Made by a program: the position numbers and the translations under genes | Origin: JAWKUK01 sp964402175 | GTDB taxonomy: Bacteria > Planctomycetota > UBA1135 > GCA-002686595 | DNA: 64,000 nt | Assembly: GCA_964402175.1 (NCBI GenBank) | Contig: CAYOBN010000013.1 | Location: forward strand, 1 to 64,000 | Reading direction: 5' to 3' | Notes under the pieces: model-generated | What the model saw: the letters and a program-made list of their open reading frames with translations, nothing else | Databases searched by the model: none | What the model was told of the DNA's origin: nothing | In this document: positions 43,191 through 52,079 of the stretch, one piece after another | Numbering within the stretch: position 1 is the stretch's first letter | How the letters are laid out: each line of letters begins with the position of its first letter

Positions 43191-44843
43191 ATGGAACGAC
43201 CGACCGTACTGCTCGCTCTGCCCGCCACTCCGACCCGCGCCGAACTCACTGCGGGGCTCGAGGCGCGGGGGGTCGTTGTCCGGTGCGCTGCCACCCGCTC
43301 CGAGCTCGCCCAGGAGGCCCGCCTAGGGCCCCACCTCGTCGCGTTCGACGCAGCGATCCTCGGGCCGTCCGCGGCCGGCCGCGAGGCGCTCGAACAGCTC
43401 TGCGAGCTCGTCCGGCTCGCAGGGGAGCGCCCGGTCTTCGCGGCCACGGTGCCCGGGGTGCCCACCGAGGCGCTCCTCGCAGCCGGTGCAGCCGACGTGC
43501 TCGAGGCCCAAGGGGCTCTGGCGCTGACCATCCACCGCATCGTGTCTCGTTGTGGGACAGGGGCGACCCCAGCCCGCGCCCTCGACTCCGAGGACTTCAT
43601 GGGCCGGCTCGGGGAGCGCCTCGTCCGCGCCCGCGAGCGCGAGGCGCAGACGCCGGTCTTCGTCCTGCGCGCGGAGCAAGCCGCCGCACGGCTCGCCGAG
43701 GAGCTCCGCCCGGCGCTGCTCGAGGCGGTCCAGCACCTCGAACGTACGACGGAGCTGACGATCTCGGCCAGCCGAACCGGGACCCTCGAGCTCGGTGACG
43801 GGGCCGTGGCGGTCTTCCTCCCCGACCTGACGCGGGTGCAAGACGCTGCGCGTTTTGCCGGCAACCTGCGCGGCGCCGTCGCGCGCCGCACCCAAGGTCC
43901 GATCCAGATCGGCATCGCCTGCGCGCCGACGGACGGCGCCGACGCGGAGGCGCTCGTGCACGCGGCCCATGGCGCGAGTCGCCGCGCGATGCGCGAGGGC
44001 CAGGGTGAGCTCGTCTTCCATACCGAAGCGATGGGCCGCTGGGCGTTCGAGCGTTTGACCCTCGAAGGCAGCCTGCGCAACGCGCTCCAGAACGGCGAGC
44101 TCGTTCTGTATTACCAGCCGCGGGTCGACATCGAGACGCGCCAGATCCGCGGAATGGAGGCGCTCCTGCGCTGGATTCACCCGCAGTTCGGACTCGTCTC
44201 TCCTGCGCAGTTCATTCCCCTGGCGGAAGAGACCGGGCTCATCGTGCCGATCGGCGAGTGGATCGTCGGTGAAGCCGCGCGGCAGAATCGGCGCTGGCGC
44301 GAAGCGGGCTTACCTCACATCCGCGTGTCCGTGAACCTGTCTCCGGTGCAGTTCCGCCGCCCAGATCTCTTCGAGCGCGTCAAGCACGCGGTCGAAGAGG
44401 CGGGCCTCGAGCCCGAGGGGCTCGAGTTGGAGGTCACCGAGAGCCTCTTGATGAACGACCCGACCCAGACTGCGGCCACACTCCGCCAATTCAAGGACTT
44501 CGGGTTCCATCTCTCGATCGACGACTTCGGTACGGGGTACAGCTCGCTGTCGTACTTGAAGCGCTTCCCGATCGATGCACTCAAAATCGATCGCAGCTTC
44601 GTCACGGATGTGACCTCGAACTCCGACGACGCAGCGATCGCCACCGCGATCATCCTGATGGGACACAGTCTCAAGCTGTCCGTCGTCGCAGAAGGTGTCG
44701 AGACCGAGAGCCAGCTCGCTTTCCTGAGGGTCCTGCAGTGCAACGAAGCGCAGGGCTACCTGTTCAGCGCGCCGGTGCCCGCTGCGGCGGCGGGTGAGTT
44801 GCTCGCTCGCGGCGTGAACGAGGTCGCGCGCCGCGCAGCGTGA
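43191..44843 (+). CDS. EAL-domain cyclic-di-GMP phosphodiesterase with degenerate receiver and GGDEF domains
   Basis: 550 residues. Residues 1-120 resemble a receiver domain without a clear phospho-Asp site. Residues about 150-305 are a GGDEF-like fold whose active motif is lost (LGDGAVAVFLPD in place of GGDEF). The EAL domain (about 305-550) is intact: MEALLRWIHP, NLSPVQFRR, EVTESLLM, DDFGTGYSSLSYL, KIDRSFV, AEGVETESQ and QGYLFS. It should hydrolyse c-di-GMP to pGpG. It lies opposite the two-component and pilin block, a plausible target of c-di-GMP control. Start at 43191 chosen to exclude a low-complexity upstream extension. Confidence 0.9.
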   Translation: MERPTVLLALPATPTRAELTAGLEARGVVVRCAATRSELAQEARLGPHLVAFDAAILGPSAAGREALEQLCELVRLAGERPVFAATVPGVPTEALLAAGAADVLEAQGALALTIHRIVSRCGTGATPARALDSEDFMGRLGERLVRAREREAQTPVFVLRAEQAAARLAEELRPALLEAVQHLERTTELTISASRTGTLELGDGAVAVFLPDLTRVQDAARFAGNLRGAVARRTQGPIQIGIACAPTDGADAEALVHAAHGASRRAMREGQGELVFHTEAMGRWAFERLTLEGSLRNALQNGELVLYYQPRVDIETRQIRGMEALLRWIHPQFGLVSPAQFIPLAEETGLIVPIGEWIVGEAARQNRRWREAGLPHIRVSVNLSPVQFRRPDLFERVKHAVEEAGLEPEGLELEVTESLLMNDPTQTAATLRQFKDFGFHLSIDDFGTGYSSLSYLKRFPIDALKIDRSFVTDVTSNSDDAAIATAIILMGHSLKLSVVAEGVETESQLAFLRVLQCNEAQGYLFSAPVPAAAAGELLARGVNEVARRAA

Positions 44844-44851
44844 CGGCGGCC

Positions 44852-44907
44852 GTCCGTCGCTCTGCCGCCGACGGACACCTCTCGCTCGCGGTCGCCGTTG
44901 CGACCGC
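44852..44907. terminator. Two hairpins between convergent signalling genes
   Basis: GTCCGTCG paired with CGACGGAC (44852-44876), and GCGGTCGC-CGTT-GCGACCGC (44888-44907, perfect 8-bp stem). They fill the 67-bp gap between the EAL gene and the hybrid kinase gene and probably terminate both. Confidence 0.6.
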
Positions 44908-44910
44908 TGC

Positions 44911-46218
44911 TCAGGCGCGCTTCACGTCGAGCGTGAGCGAGAAGACCGAGCCACCCTCAGGTCGCGCCTCGAAGTTGATGTCGCCCCCCAGAAGGCGCGC
45001 TACTTGTTTCGCGACCGCCAAGCCAAGGCCGCTGCCGCCCTCATCGCGGCCACGCGGCCGCGCCTGGAACGGCTCGAAGAGCCGGCCTTTGTCCTCGGGG
45101 TGCACGCCGCTGCCTGTATCGCTTACATCGAAGCGCAATCGGACCGTCGACCAATCCGCCGTCGGCTCGGTACGGACCGACAGCCGGACGAAGCCTCGCT
45201 CGGTGAACCGGACGGCGTTCGACAGGAGTTGCTCCAGGACCTGGCCCAGTCGAGCGCTGTCGAGCTCGATCCGCGAGGGGATATCGGACCCCGTCTGGAG
45301 CTGGAACTCCAGGCCGCGGCTCTCCGCGAGGGGACGTACCTTACCATCGACTCGCGCGAGGAGTCCCGGCAGATCGCAGGGGCCCGTGGACAGCCCGAGA
45401 GTGCCCTGTTCGAGCCGGGTCAGATCCAGCGCGCGGGTGATTGTCTCGAGCAGCTGTTGGCTCCGATCGAGGGTCTCTTCGAGGCCCTGGGTGCGCCCAG
45501 AGCGACTGAGCCCGCCGAGGATCGACTCCAGGCTCGTGCTCATGTCATGAGTCAACCGTTCGAGGAACGTCCGCTTCAGCGCAGCCGCGCGGTCGGCGCT
45601 GGCTTTCGACGTACGCAGGGCCTGGTTCGCGGTCTCCAAGGAAGCCGCGTACGCGCGTGCCTCTGCCTCTTTGGCCTCGATCGCGCGGCGCGCGTGCAGC
45701 TCACGTTCGTGTGAGTTCCACTTCTCCGTCAACGCCATGGCGAGCTGGCGGATCTCCGCCGGATCGAACGGCTTCTTCAGGATCAGCAGTTTGTCGCTGC
45801 GGCCCAAGGCGTCGATGGTCTGCTCCCACGAATAGTCGGAGAACGCAGTACAGATCACGCACTGGAGGTCTGGGTCGACCTTCCAGAGCTCCTGGATCGT
45901 CTTGACGCCGTCCCAGCCCGGAGGCATCCGAATGTCGACGAACGCAAGCGCGTAACGCTGATCACTGGTAACGGACTTCTGGACGAGCGCGAGGGCCTCT
46001 TCACCCTGTAGTGCGCTGTCGATCGTGTACCCCGCAGCCTGGCGCTCGCGGCTCACTGTCTCGGTCGCGACTTTGCCGAAGAATGCAGCGCGGGCGGCCG
46101 CGAGGCTCTTCTGCTGAGCTCCATCGTCCGTTGCAGCGCCGAGGATCTTGCGATAGTCTTCGTGGATCGACGGTGTATCGTCGACTGTCAGAATGCGGCG
46201 ATTGACTGCGAGTATCAT
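44911..46218 (-). CDS. Response-regulator/histidine-kinase hybrid, soluble
   Basis: 435 residues. A receiver domain comes first (about 7-165) with acidic pocket TVDD, phospho-acceptor in FVDIRMPPGWDG (Asp95) and the conserved Lys in LILKKPFDP. It has an unusual roughly 35-residue insertion (about 28-62) after the first helix. A coiled coil (about 165-215) leads to HisKA with LTHDMSTSL (His224) and an HATPase domain with QLLSNAVRFT, DTGSGV and GGSGLGLAVAK. With no membrane segment, it probably receives phosphate from the membrane kinase, whose stop overlaps its start by 4 bp. Confidence 0.92.
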   Translation of the reverse strand: MILAVNRRILTVDDTPSIHEDYRKILGAATDDGAQQKSLAAARAAFFGKVATETVSRERQAAGYTIDSALQGEEALALVQKSVTSDQRYALAFVDIRMPPGWDGVKTIQELWKVDPDLQCVICTAFSDYSWEQTIDALGRSDKLLILKKPFDPAEIRQLAMALTEKWNSHERELHARRAIEAKEAEARAYAASLETANQALRTSKASADRAAALKRTFLERLTHDMSTSLESILGGLSRSGRTQGLEETLDRSQQLLETITRALDLTRLEQGTLGLSTGPCDLPGLLARVDGKVRPLAESRGLEFQLQTGSDIPSRIELDSARLGQVLEQLLSNAVRFTERGFVRLSVRTEPTADWSTVRLRFDVSDTGSGVHPEDKGRLFEPFQARPRGRDEGGSGLGLAVAKQVARLLGGDINFEARPEGGSVFSLTLDVKRA

Positions 46219-48146
46219 GCCGCCTCCTTTTCACTTTGGGAGCCGAATGGCAGGTCGAAATAAAAACTTGCACCGTGACCGGGTCCGTTGCTCTCCGCGA
46301 CGAGCGCGCCGCCGAGCGATTTGGCCCCGTTGGCAGCGGTGTGCAGGCCGAGGCCGCTGCCTTTGGACTTCGTCGTGAAACCCAGTTGGAAGATCCGCGT
46401 GAGGTTCTCGGGCGGAATCCCGATTCCTGTGTCGCGAACCTCGATACGCAGCCTGCCACCGAAGCTGCGGTGGGCGCGTACGGTCACACGATGTCCATCG
46501 GGACGAGGACCAGCCTCCTCGACCGCTTGTCGGGCGTTCTGAAGTAGGTTGACAAGGATCTCGAGCGCTTTGTTCCGGTCGACGACCAGGGTCGGAAGAT
46601 CGTCTTCGAGCTCGACCTGGATCCCGAAGGCCTTGCCCGGGCGGGCACTGGCAGTCATCCGTACGGCATCGTCGACCAGTCGCTCGACCGCGACTCGTTC
46701 GACGACCAGAGTGTTTCGCGCCAAGCCCTGCTGCGACTTGACGAGTTCGCAGACGTGCTCGATCCCGCTCGCGAGGCTCTGGATCTCGCTAGCAAGGGCC
46801 GTGCGATCGTTCGAGAGCTGCTCTGCGAGCGCGCTGACGAATGGCTGCAGGTGCTGACCCTGTGGATCTTCGCTGACGAACTTCGCCAGGTTGCCCGCGT
46901 GCTGACGCAGGATATCCGAGAGTTGGACGATCTCGTCGATGCACATGCTCTCGACGCGCTCCGTAAGCAGGCTCGTCGAGATGTTCACGCTGTTCAGGAC
47001 ATTGCCGACGTTGTGCAGGATGCCCATCGCGATCTCGGACATCCCCGCCGCCCGAGCGGTCTCGATGACCTGGCGGCGGGCCTCTTCGAGCCGCTCCAAC
47101 ATGACATCGAACTCGCGCGCCAGCGCGCCGACTTCGTCCTTGCGACCCTCGTCGACCCGAATCGAGTAGTCCTCGCGCTTGCCGACCTGCTCCATCATCC
47201 GCGTCAAGCGCGCGAGCGGACGTATCGTCGTGTAACGCAAGGACACGACGAGCGCGAGCAACAGGAAGAGCGAGAGGCTGAGCGACGTCAGCAGCGCAGA
47301 TTCTATCGCCAGGTTCGCAGCGATCGAGATGTCACGCTGGAGGACGGTGCGCACGAGCAGCTCGGGGCGACGCCGGATATCTTCGAGCGTCGAATACACA
47401 TCGAGGCGATCCGTGTTGACTGCAATGACGACTGGCTCCGGGCTCGCGGTTGCAGTCTCTTCGTGTACGCGCACGTCGTCGGGCAACGATGCGAGCCCGA
47501 CAGGCCACACATCGAGGGAATAACCGAGGCGGCGTTCGAGCTCTTTGTCGACGCTCTGGCCCATGAAGCGGCCCGCGAGCACGATCCCGCGCCGCGTCTC
47601 TTCGCGACTCGAGGGCACGAGGTTGCGCGCAGCGAGCAGCAGGAGACCTGCCTCGGTGTAGACGAGCCCCTGGGCGAGGACACCGCGCTCGGTGGCGATG
47701 CCAGTGCCATCGAGCGCACGCCCCAGGATCTGGCTCAGGTTGATCGATTCGTTGGGCAGCAGGCGCAGCCCCGTGACACCGGGATCATCCGGGTGACGCA
47801 CGGAGAGGAAGCGGACCTTGCCGTCGATCTCCAGGATGGCGGCGACGTCGATTCCGCTGGCGCTCAGGACCTCGGGGTCGAGCAGCTCGCCGTCGAGAGT
47901 GGCGTTGGGACGTCCGATGGCGGCATGGAAGCGATCGGACCATGCAAAGCGCGTCGCATCGCGACCGACCTCGTCCAGCAACTGGTCGATGGCGCGCTGC
48001 GCGAGGTGCGCCGTTTCCTGGGCCTCGATCCGCTCGACCGCGCCGAAGTGGCGCTCGAAGTGCTCGCGATGCAGCGCGTGGCCCACGACCGCGCCTACGG
48101 CGAGGACGCCGGCGACGATCATGGTCAGGCGGGTGGCGAGCAGCAT
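46215..48146 (-). CDS. Membrane sensor histidine kinase with CHASE4-like sensor and HAMP
   Basis: 643 residues. Transmembrane helices are at about 7-27 and 283-303. The roughly 250-residue periplasmic domain between them begins like CHASE4 (RIEAQETAHLAQRAIDQLLD, DATRFAWSDRFH). A HAMP domain follows (about 305-358). The kinase core uses the LHNVGNVLNSVN box (His378) with NLLQNARQAVEEA, DTGIGIP and KGSGLGLHTAA. It forms an overlapping pair with the soluble hybrid kinase. Upstream is a small HAMP membrane protein. The ligand of the sensor is unknown. Confidence 0.93.
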   Translation of the reverse strand: MLLATRLTMIVAGVLAVGAVVGHALHREHFERHFGAVERIEAQETAHLAQRAIDQLLDEVGRDATRFAWSDRFHAAIGRPNATLDGELLDPEVLSASGIDVAAILEIDGKVRFLSVRHPDDPGVTGLRLLPNESINLSQILGRALDGTGIATERGVLAQGLVYTEAGLLLLAARNLVPSSREETRRGIVLAGRFMGQSVDKELERRLGYSLDVWPVGLASLPDDVRVHEETATASPEPVVIAVNTDRLDVYSTLEDIRRRPELLVRTVLQRDISIAANLAIESALLTSLSLSLFLLLALVVSLRYTTIRPLARLTRMMEQVGKREDYSIRVDEGRKDEVGALAREFDVMLERLEEARRQVIETARAAGMSEIAMGILHNVGNVLNSVNISTSLLTERVESMCIDEIVQLSDILRQHAGNLAKFVSEDPQGQHLQPFVSALAEQLSNDRTALASEIQSLASGIEHVCELVKSQQGLARNTLVVERVAVERLVDDAVRMTASARPGKAFGIQVELEDDLPTLVVDRNKALEILVNLLQNARQAVEEAGPRPDGHRVTVRAHRSFGGRLRIEVRDTGIGIPPENLTRIFQLGFTTKSKGSGLGLHTAANGAKSLGGALVAESNGPGHGASFYFDLPFGSQSEKEAA

Positions 48147-48186
48147 GGGGGGAGCTGGGGCAGGGGCGATTTCCGGACGCGCCGAT

Positions 48187-48699
48187 TCAGGCCGCGTGTT
48201 CTCGCGGCTGTTTGTCGGGCAGCGGCGCGCGGACGAGCGCGACCTCCGCGTCCGCGGATCCGTCGGCGTGCTCGCCTTCGTCCGCGACCCGCAGCGGCCG
48301 CGTCGCGGTATTGATCAATGCAGCGAGCTCGGTCAGCTGGTCGCCGCTCCGTAGGCGGAAGTCCTTCGGACGCTCGCCGCGGATGACCGCAGAGAGGAAC
48401 TGCTCGAAGCGATAGACCGGGCCCGCGATGTGGAAGGTGGTCAGAATCCCGATGCTCAGCGTCAGCGGCAGGAATACGAGGAACGAGATCAGGAGGATCC
48501 GGCTGGTGATGCGGTTGATCTCGTCGAGCAGGATCGGACCGTCGTTGGGCAAGCTGACCGCGGTCTCGTGCAGGACGTTCGTGAAGAGCACGAACTGCAG
48601 CAGGAGCGAGAGCGCCGTCAGCCCCACGAAGATGCCCGTGAGGCGGAGCTGGAGCCGCGGCTTGATGAGTTTCTTCCGACGGCGATAGGGGCGGGTCAT
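48187..48699 (-). CDS. Small membrane protein with HAMP-like domain
   Basis: A 170-residue protein with a basic N-terminus (MTRPYRRRKKLIKPRLQ), two transmembrane segments (about 20-42 and 66-90) and a HAMP-like coiled region after the second (FHIAGPVYRFEQFLSAVIRG, then LRSGDQLTELAALINTA). It lacks any output domain. It lies between the pilin-like genes and the kinase pair, all on the same strand, so it may be a linker or sensor partner for the kinases. The start at 48699 excludes a low-complexity extension. Confidence 0.75.
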   Translation of the reverse strand: MTRPYRRRKKLIKPRLQLRLTGIFVGLTALSLLLQFVLFTNVLHETAVSLPNDGPILLDEINRITSRILLISFLVFLPLTLSIGILTTFHIAGPVYRFEQFLSAVIRGERPKDFRLRSGDQLTELAALINTATRPLRVADEGEHADGSADAEVALVRAPLPDKQPREHAA

Positions 48700-48813
48700 A
48701 AGCGTGTCCTCGTTCGGTGCATCGACCGTATCGGCCCTCGACTTGAGGGGTCGAGACACTTCTGCCCGGGACCCGGAGTCGGACTCACGGGGAGTCCCAG
48801 GGTCAGCCTCCAC

Positions 48814-50526
48814 CTAGAGCCCGTCGCCCGCCCGCTGGGCGCGCTGGGCCTCGCGGAGCGCCTCGATGAGGTTGTCGGGATCGATGCCGGCGGGGCGCTG
48901 CAGCTCCGAGAAGAGCATCGTCTCGGGGTCCTGCCACCGCAGACCGATGATCCGACCGAGGCTGCTGATGTCGAGGTCCGCGAGGTTCTGCGTGGTCGTG
49001 CGCCGGACGCCCGCGGCGTCGAAGTACCTGACCTCGACCCGCTGCTCGGGGCTGGCTTCGCTCGGCGCGAGCGGCTCGACCCCCGCCAGGGCCAGGGCGC
49101 GTCGGGGATCGAAGCTCATCGGCCGGCTGGGCGCGTTCTCCTCGAGGATCGACCACGTGTTCTGACGCGGCAGCGCGGGCATGCCCTCGCCGCCGGTGCG
49201 CATCGCGCGGTCGTAGGTCAGCCACGCTCCGTCGGCGATCACGAGGCGCCGTGCGGCGACCGCGCCCCAGACCCGTAGCAGCGTCGGGATGCGGAGCTCG
49301 TCCTCGGGTGCGTACAGGATCCCGCGCAGGTCCCCAGCGCAGTCGAGTTGGATGCGTCCGGTCGTGACACCCTCCGGGTCGGGCCGTACGCTGATGAAGG
49401 TGCCAGCCCGGTAGATGTCCTCGTCGTAGCTGCTGAGCACCGAGCCGTGGTCGAATTGTAGCCGGCTCTCGACGACCATTTGGATGGGGCCCGTTCGATC
49501 GTCCAGAGTCACCTTGCCGCCGTTCCGTACAAACAGCCGGTCGACATGCATGACGGCGGGTCCACGCAGGGTCAGGTGACCTCCGGCGCGCACCTCCAGC
49601 GTGTCATACCGAATCGAGGTATCGCCGAGCGTCCTGTCGCCTGACACCGGTACGGTTCCTATCACCCGGCGCAGGGTCGCCGGAATGACGACTTCAGGCA
49701 AGACGGCCTCGACATCGGCTTCGTCGAGCGCACCGATCACTGTCGTACCCGTCGTCAGGACGTTTCGATTGGGTCCAGGTGTGACGTTCCCTAGTAGGAA
49801 GGACGTCCGAGGCGCGAGGTTGTTCGTCGACATCCTCTTACGATCGATCACGTATTCGTCGGTGGTGCCATCGAGCAGGGTGCGCCCTGCGGTGGGCAGG
49901 GCCGCATACGCTTGACCGAAGGGATCGAGCGCGGTCGTGGGCCAACCTGCTGTGTCGTCGATCACGATATCCCCGTTGCTCCGCACGATGCCGCCCTGTC
50001 CTGTCGTGATGAACGGGAAGCTCATGTCGCGAGCGTCGGCATAGCGACCACGGCGCGCATCGTAGCCGTCGATCACGACGCCGTCACCAATGACCACCTC
50101 TTCGCTACCGAAGAAGCCGAGCGAGCCGATCGGGTGTACGTTCGGGCTCACGACGAGGCGCACGCTGAACTGACCACGTCCGACCTGTCCGCGGCTGGTC
50201 AGCAAGCGCCGTCTGTCACTCAGTCGTTCGCTCTCGACCCAGTACACTCCGTCGTGGAAGGCGACGGGCAATTCTTGGCTGCCGAGCGCTCCACTCCTGC
50301 CTTGCGACAGCGCCAGAACGGCCTCTGCGAGGCCCGCCTCCGCGACGTACAGTGAGCGTTTCCGGTCGATGGCGCTCCCCTGGCGCTCTGCGAAGCCCGA
50401 CTGGAGCTTCACGATGTAGGCGCCTAGCCCTGCGATCGACGCGACGACGACCAGCGACGCGACGAGCGCTGATCCTCGCACGTCGCGACAGGGTGCGGGG
50501 CGGCTAGGAGCGACTGTGTGCGACAT
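48814..50526 (-). CDS. PilX-like exported protein with pilin-type N-terminus, paralogue A
   Basis: 570 residues. The N-terminus RGSALVASLVVVASIAGLGA is a type IV pilin-like hydrophobic helix, followed by LYVAEAGLAEAVLALSQG, a pattern typical of PilX-type minor pilins. The large C-terminal part is beta-rich. It includes HPIGSLGFFGSEEVVIGDGVVIDGYD-type sequence (shown here only as HPIGSLGFFG), GGHLTLRGPAVMHVDRLFV and GILYAPEDELRIP, like adhesin or bactofilin-type right-handed helices. It is a clear paralogue of the gene at 52080-53777. ATG 50526 is preferred; a GTG at 50535 is possible. Confidence 0.8.
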   Translation of the reverse strand: MSHTVAPSRPAPCRDVRGSALVASLVVVASIAGLGAYIVKLQSGFAERQGSAIDRKRSLYVAEAGLAEAVLALSQGRSGALGSQELPVAFHDGVYWVESERLSDRRRLLTSRGQVGRGQFSVRLVVSPNVHPIGSLGFFGSEEVVIGDGVVIDGYDARRGRYADARDMSFPFITTGQGGIVRSNGDIVIDDTAGWPTTALDPFGQAYAALPTAGRTLLDGTTDEYVIDRKRMSTNNLAPRTSFLLGNVTPGPNRNVLTTGTTVIGALDEADVEAVLPEVVIPATLRRVIGTVPVSGDRTLGDTSIRYDTLEVRAGGHLTLRGPAVMHVDRLFVRNGGKVTLDDRTGPIQMVVESRLQFDHGSVLSSYDEDIYRAGTFISVRPDPEGVTTGRIQLDCAGDLRGILYAPEDELRIPTLLRVWGAVAARRLVIADGAWLTYDRAMRTGGEGMPALPRQNTWSILEENAPSRPMSFDPRRALALAGVEPLAPSEASPEQRVEVRYFDAAGVRRTTTQNLADLDISSLGRIIGLRWQDPETMLFSELQRPAGIDPDNLIEALREAQRAQRAGDGL

Positions 50527-50696
50527 AGGATTCACGGAGTAGGAAGCAGAGCTCCGCTAGGCAGGTCGACGACAGGTTTCGGCATGAGCGAGTCACCCTC
50601 TTGATGTGACATCGCGGCGAACGACTTCGGGTTAGCCTGCGGTCCCTGTTCGACCGAATGTTCTGGATTGCTCTGTGCCCACCATGGGGCAAAGCA

Positions 50697-52064
50697 CTAT
50701 GGCGTCAGCGCGATGCGCCAGGCGCGCGGATCGGGGGGCAGCATGCGGCCAGTCAGGTTGCGCAGGCACGCTGCAGCCTGCGTCCGTACGACGCTCGAAT
50801 TGTGCTCCAGTAGATCGACGACCGCGAGCTCGACGCCCCGCGCGCGCACGGCTTCGAGGGTCGCGAGCGCCACCCGTACAACGACTACATCGTCCGAGTC
50901 GAGCAAGTAGACCGTCGCTTCAGCGATTTCGTCGCGGTAGAGTCGATGGTGGGCCGCCCGCTTCAGTACAGCGAGCACCTCCGCGCGATCTGCCTGCAGA
51001 AGGCGTGCAAGGTCTCGCTCTCCGTCGCTGTGCCACCACGCCTCCTCGCGCTCGAGCCACGCGCGCCAGCGCTCGATCGAGGGTCCGATGGTCATCGCCG
51101 AAACGTGCCGCAGCGCATCGTGCGCAGCATTGCGGACGGACGCGTCGGGATCGCGCAGCATCGCGATGAGGTCCCGGACCGAGCCGCGATCTTCGAGTGC
51201 GCCCAGCGACTGCGCTGCACCCGTCCGCGCAAAGGGCTCTTCTGCGGCGAGGTAGCGGCGCAGGACGCCGAGCTCGCGCTCTTCGAGTACCGGGCCGAGG
51301 CGCAGCGACATCCCGTGGATGCGGTTCAGCACCATGCCGTCGGAGGTGGGCCGGAGACCCAGCAGCCCGATGAGCAGCTCCAAGCGACGCGGGGTCGTGA
51401 CGGCTCGCAGGGCATCGGGAAAGGCGGGTTCGAGGCCCTGTGCGGCACGGATGAAAGCGTCTTCGAGCCCGCGTTTGGCCTCGCGCTCGTCGCGCAGAAG
51501 CACAGCCTCGAGGACTTGACCCAGGAGGCGCCGCGCTTCGCGCGCTCCATCGGGGGCGGCGAGCCGCAGGCCCGCGAGCGTCGTCGCTGTTGCGATCGCC
51601 GGAACATCAGGGTCCGCGCGCAGGATACCGAAGGCGACGTCGATCGACCGCGCGAGCTCGTTCACCTCTGGTTGCGTCGCGGTGAGCCGAGCAGCGAGGC
51701 GCCCGGGGTGACCGGTCACTTGGGTCAGCAACGCTGCCGCGGGGGCCCGCTCCTCACCCTCCTCGCGCAGGACCGCGCGCCGTAGTCGCTCGGTGAACGC
51801 TTCCACTCCGCTGGGTGTGGCCTGTTGGACCGCTTCGTCGACAGCCGCATCATTGACATGGTCGCCTTTGCGGAGTCGCTCCAGCAAGGCTTCGAGCTGC
51901 GCGACGCGGCCTTCATCGAGAGATGCCCCTGGGTTAGCTGGTGACACTCCGGCCGCCGCATACGGTGACGACAGCAGCCCCAGTGCGGCAGCCGCAAGCA
52001 CGGCCAAACCGCGCCATGGGGCGCGGTGACCACGTTGTTGCTGCGCGTGCGAGCGGTGCGGCAT
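50697..52064 (-). CDS. Exported HEAT-repeat protein
   Basis: 455 residues. A signal peptide or anchor (about 18-38, LAVLAAAALGLLSSPYAAAG) is followed by about six helical HEAT-type repeats. Examples are AQSLGALEDRGSVRDLIAML, RDPDASVRNAAHDALRHVS and VRVALATLEAVRARGVELAV. Such repeats form protein-binding solenoids. It lies between the two PilX-like paralogues, 15 bp after the first, and may be a periplasmic scaffold for the pilin-like assembly. About 160 bp separate it from the next gene downstream. Confidence 0.8.
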   Translation of the reverse strand: MPHRSHAQQQRGHRAPWRGLAVLAAAALGLLSSPYAAAGVSPANPGASLDEGRVAQLEALLERLRKGDHVNDAAVDEAVQQATPSGVEAFTERLRRAVLREEGEERAPAAALLTQVTGHPGRLAARLTATQPEVNELARSIDVAFGILRADPDVPAIATATTLAGLRLAAPDGAREARRLLGQVLEAVLLRDEREAKRGLEDAFIRAAQGLEPAFPDALRAVTTPRRLELLIGLLGLRPTSDGMVLNRIHGMSLRLGPVLEERELGVLRRYLAAEEPFARTGAAQSLGALEDRGSVRDLIAMLRDPDASVRNAAHDALRHVSAMTIGPSIERWRAWLEREEAWWHSDGERDLARLLQADRAEVLAVLKRAAHHRLYRDEIAEATVYLLDSDDVVVVRVALATLEAVRARGVELAVVDLLEHNSSVVRTQAAACLRNLTGRMLPPDPRAWRIALTP

Positions 52065-52079
52065 CGGTTCTCACGGTCC

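Noticed and set aside
42494..43798. A 434-residue plus-strand frame overlapping the EAL gene start
   Set aside because: Arg/Gly-rich throughout and overlaps the true EAL protein in another frame.
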